Below, piece after piece: positions 4,889 through 5,716 of a DNA stretch of 5,716 nucleotides. The translations under genes and the position numbers were made by a program. The notes under the pieces are model-generated. The model was not told the origin of the DNA and ran no database searches. It was given only the letters and a program-made list of their open reading frames with translations. Where the stretch lies: the NCBI GenBank assembly GCA_019310665.1, contig JAFDDW010000191.1:1-5716 (forward strand), written 5' to 3'. The stretch's first letter is position 1; the number at the start of each line of letters is the position of its first letter. The DNA is from Deltaproteobacteria bacterium. GTDB lineage: Bacteria; Desulfobacterota; Desulfobacteria; Desulfobacterales; JAFDCJ01.

Positions 4889-5311
4889 TCAGACTGGACG
4901 CTCGCGGCCAGAGGCGGCACTCATCTCAAACTCAAATTGCGGCGGCTGTTCCAGATGCTTCTTTACGTAGCACAAATTCATTGACTTGATCAGGGCCGAC
5001 GCATATTTTTCGGGAAATTCCGGTGGCAGGTTTATTTTAAAGATAATTTTTTCGACCATATAGGTTTTTGGGTCGGATTGAAGTTCAATTTTAATTTTTA
5101 ATTTTGCGGTATCGATCTTGCGACTTTCACAAAATCTCAAGGCGTAAAGAGCGGTACAGGTACCAATGGAGGCAAAAAAAAGCTCTGAAGGTGTCGGGGC
5201 GGAGCTGTCACCGCCGTCTTCTTTACTCTGATCTGTTTCTACACTAAACCCATTATAGTCTGAAAAAACCCGTTTCCCTCCCGGAAAGCTAATTTTCATT
5301 TCCTTATTCAT
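4889..5311 (-). CDS. OsmC/Ohr-family protein
   Basis: A 140-residue OsmC-like protein. The family includes thiol peroxidases that reduce organic hydroperoxides through a reactive cysteine pair, but many members have other or unknown roles. Visible signatures are GGDSSAPTPSELFFASIGTC (33-52), with E43 and the first family cysteine C52, then CESRKID (61-67), and the second cysteine C114 in NLCYVKKHL. The C52/C114 pair fits the Ohr/OsmC redox pair. Spacing and length are like the YhfA-type OsmC subgroup rather than classical Ohr. The ATG at 5311 follows AAGGAG by 8 bases, a good ribosome binding site. The C-terminal tail SAASGRERPV looks unlike the family and may be coded by the repeat tract downstream. 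No convincing promoter was found; the region upstream is AT-rich with inverted repeats. Confidence 0.88.
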   Translation of the reverse strand: MNKEMKISFPGGKRVFSDYNGFSVETDQSKEDGGDSSAPTPSELFFASIGTCTALYALRFCESRKIDTAKLKIKIELQSDPKTYMVEKIIFKINLPPEFPEKYASALIKSMNLCYVKKHLEQPPQFEFEMSAASGRERPV

Positions 5312-5405
5312 TGTGATCTCTCCTTTTCGTACTGATTTATGTCAACATTGGTTATCCAACGGCAAACACCACCCCTGCGGGCCAGGATCCTTTATTTAAC
5401 CATTT

Positions 5406-5433
5406 AATATTATTACATATTATTAATAATATT
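5406..5433. repeat. AT-only inverted repeat abutting a plus-strand promoter
   Basis: AATATTATTA (5406-5415) and TAATAATATT (5424-5433) are perfect 10-bp arms with an 8-base loop. The right arm touches the -35 of the promoter at 5433-5461. It could be a regulator-binding palindrome or an AT-rich upstream element; in so AT-rich a stretch chance is also possible. Confidence 0.5.
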
Positions 5434-5461
5434 TGACAGCTTAAGCGCTTTTTACTAAAAT
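5433..5461 (+). promoter_or_regulatory. Near-consensus sigma-70 promoter, with overlapping palindromes
   Basis: A perfect TTGACA (5433-5438), 17 bases, then TAAAAT (5456-5461; 5 of 6). Palindromes GCTTAAGC (5439-5446) and AAGCGCTT (5443-5450) lie in the spacer, and TACTA/TAGTA (5453-5465) straddles the -10, all candidate operator sites. No gene begins within the next 180 bases on this strand, so the product would be a long leader of the right-edge gene or a small RNA. Confidence 0.55.
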
Positions 5462-5465
5462 AGTA

Positions 5466-5615
5466 GTAAGTAATAGTTGCGGTCCGGCTCGACCTGCTGA
5501 TCGACATAATAACAACGGTAATTTATTGATCAATTCTACAGCTATAAATCAATTTAACATATTGAATTTAATATAAAACGGTATCATATTAGTCAATCTC
5601 TTAACCCATCTGATC
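5466..5615. other. AT-rich intergenic stretch without a gene
   Basis: There is no ATG-initiated frame of useful length on the plus strand and no convincing coding on the minus strand. It contains several AT-rich inverted repeats, such as ATTGAT (5525-5530) with ATCAAT (5548-5553), and TCAAT (5549-5553) with ATTGA (5561-5565), plus one GC-richer patch at 5478-5506. Confidence 0.4.
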
Positions 5616-5644
5616 TTAACAAATCCACCATATAATGCTATAAT
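5616..5644 (+). promoter_or_regulatory. Near-consensus sigma-70 promoter for the right-edge gene
   Basis: TTAACA (5616-5621; 5 of 6) is followed after 17 bases by a perfect TATAAT (5639-5644). A second perfect TATAAT at 5631-5636 has no good -35 at normal spacing. The start of transcription would be near 5651, so the gene served begins at about 5676 or past the window edge. Confidence 0.6.
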
Positions 5645-5675
5645 AAAAAATTATGGTGCCAAGCATTCCGCAGAG

Positions 5676-5716
5676 ATGGAGAACGACTCAAGAAATAAGG
5701 ATACCGCAGTCACCTA
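5676..5716 (+). CDS. Possible start of an unidentified gene (right-edge fragment)
   Basis: An ATG at 5676 opens a frame reading MENDSRNKDTAVT to the edge, about 25 bases after the predicted start of the promoter at 5616-5644. No clear ribosome binding site precedes it; AAGGA at 5697-5701 could instead serve a start beyond the window. Another ATG at 5653 (MVPSIPQRW...) is also open to the edge but would be nearly leaderless. Too little is visible to name a function. Confidence 0.22.
   Translation, partial: MENDSRNKDTAVT

Noticed and set aside
5339..5382. Minus-strand TTGACA upstream of osmC (5344-5339) and TTGCCG-18-CATAAA as its promoter
   Set aside because: The TTGACA has no -10 at usable spacing before the ribosome binding site, and the alternative matches only 4 of 6 in each hexamer. 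Neither is reliable.

Overview
The window (5,716 bases) looks like chromosomal DNA from an anaerobic, Gram-negative-type bacterium, most likely a Desulfobacterota/Desulfobacterales-like lineage. That assignment is inference. It rests on the general look of the proteins (SSB, orphan TatA, RlmL-type methylase) and on several families of short, phrase-like intergenic repeats of a kind I associate with those genomes. There is no rRNA, tRNA, CRISPR array, transposase or phage gene.

Layout, left to right. The 5' end (N-terminus) of a DUF606/YdcZ-type DMT transporter runs off the left edge (minus), with its own good promoter. Next is a complete THUMP/UPF0020 rRNA m2G methyltransferase of the RlmL type (254-1441, minus). 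Divergent from it is ssb (1682-2110, plus), with a strong promoter, a strong Shine-Dalgarno and a 12-bp-stem terminator. Behind the terminator sits a broken piece of a Fic-family protein: only the C-terminal winged-helix end remains (about 2194-2340, plus). A two-gene minus-strand operon follows, a Cys-rich putative zinc protein (2593-3006) and then tatA (2402-2584), driven by a near-consensus promoter at 3087-3115. Beyond a repeat-rich region lie an MFS transporter (3446-4654, minus) and an OsmC-like protein (4889-5311, minus). The last 400 bases are AT-rich intergenic DNA with two near-consensus plus-strand promoters pointing to a gene that starts at or beyond the right edge.

The genes are mostly housekeeping and do not form one pathway. 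The only clear operon is zinc protein-tatA, where the tatA ribosome binding site lies against the upstream stop codon.

The most unusual signal is between the genes. Three unrelated sets of very short tandem words, with periods of 7, 8 and 9 bases, lie against gene ends. The 9-base set (3181-3225 and 3409-3445) and the 7-base set (4745-4765 and 4851-4871) each occur as two arrays in inverted orientation around a core. The 9-base pair encloses about 180 bp holding several hairpins. The 8-base set brackets the methyltransferase gene. These could be dispersed non-autonomous elements or structured 3' regions. I cannot tell from one window, but they are the best candidates here for something not well described.
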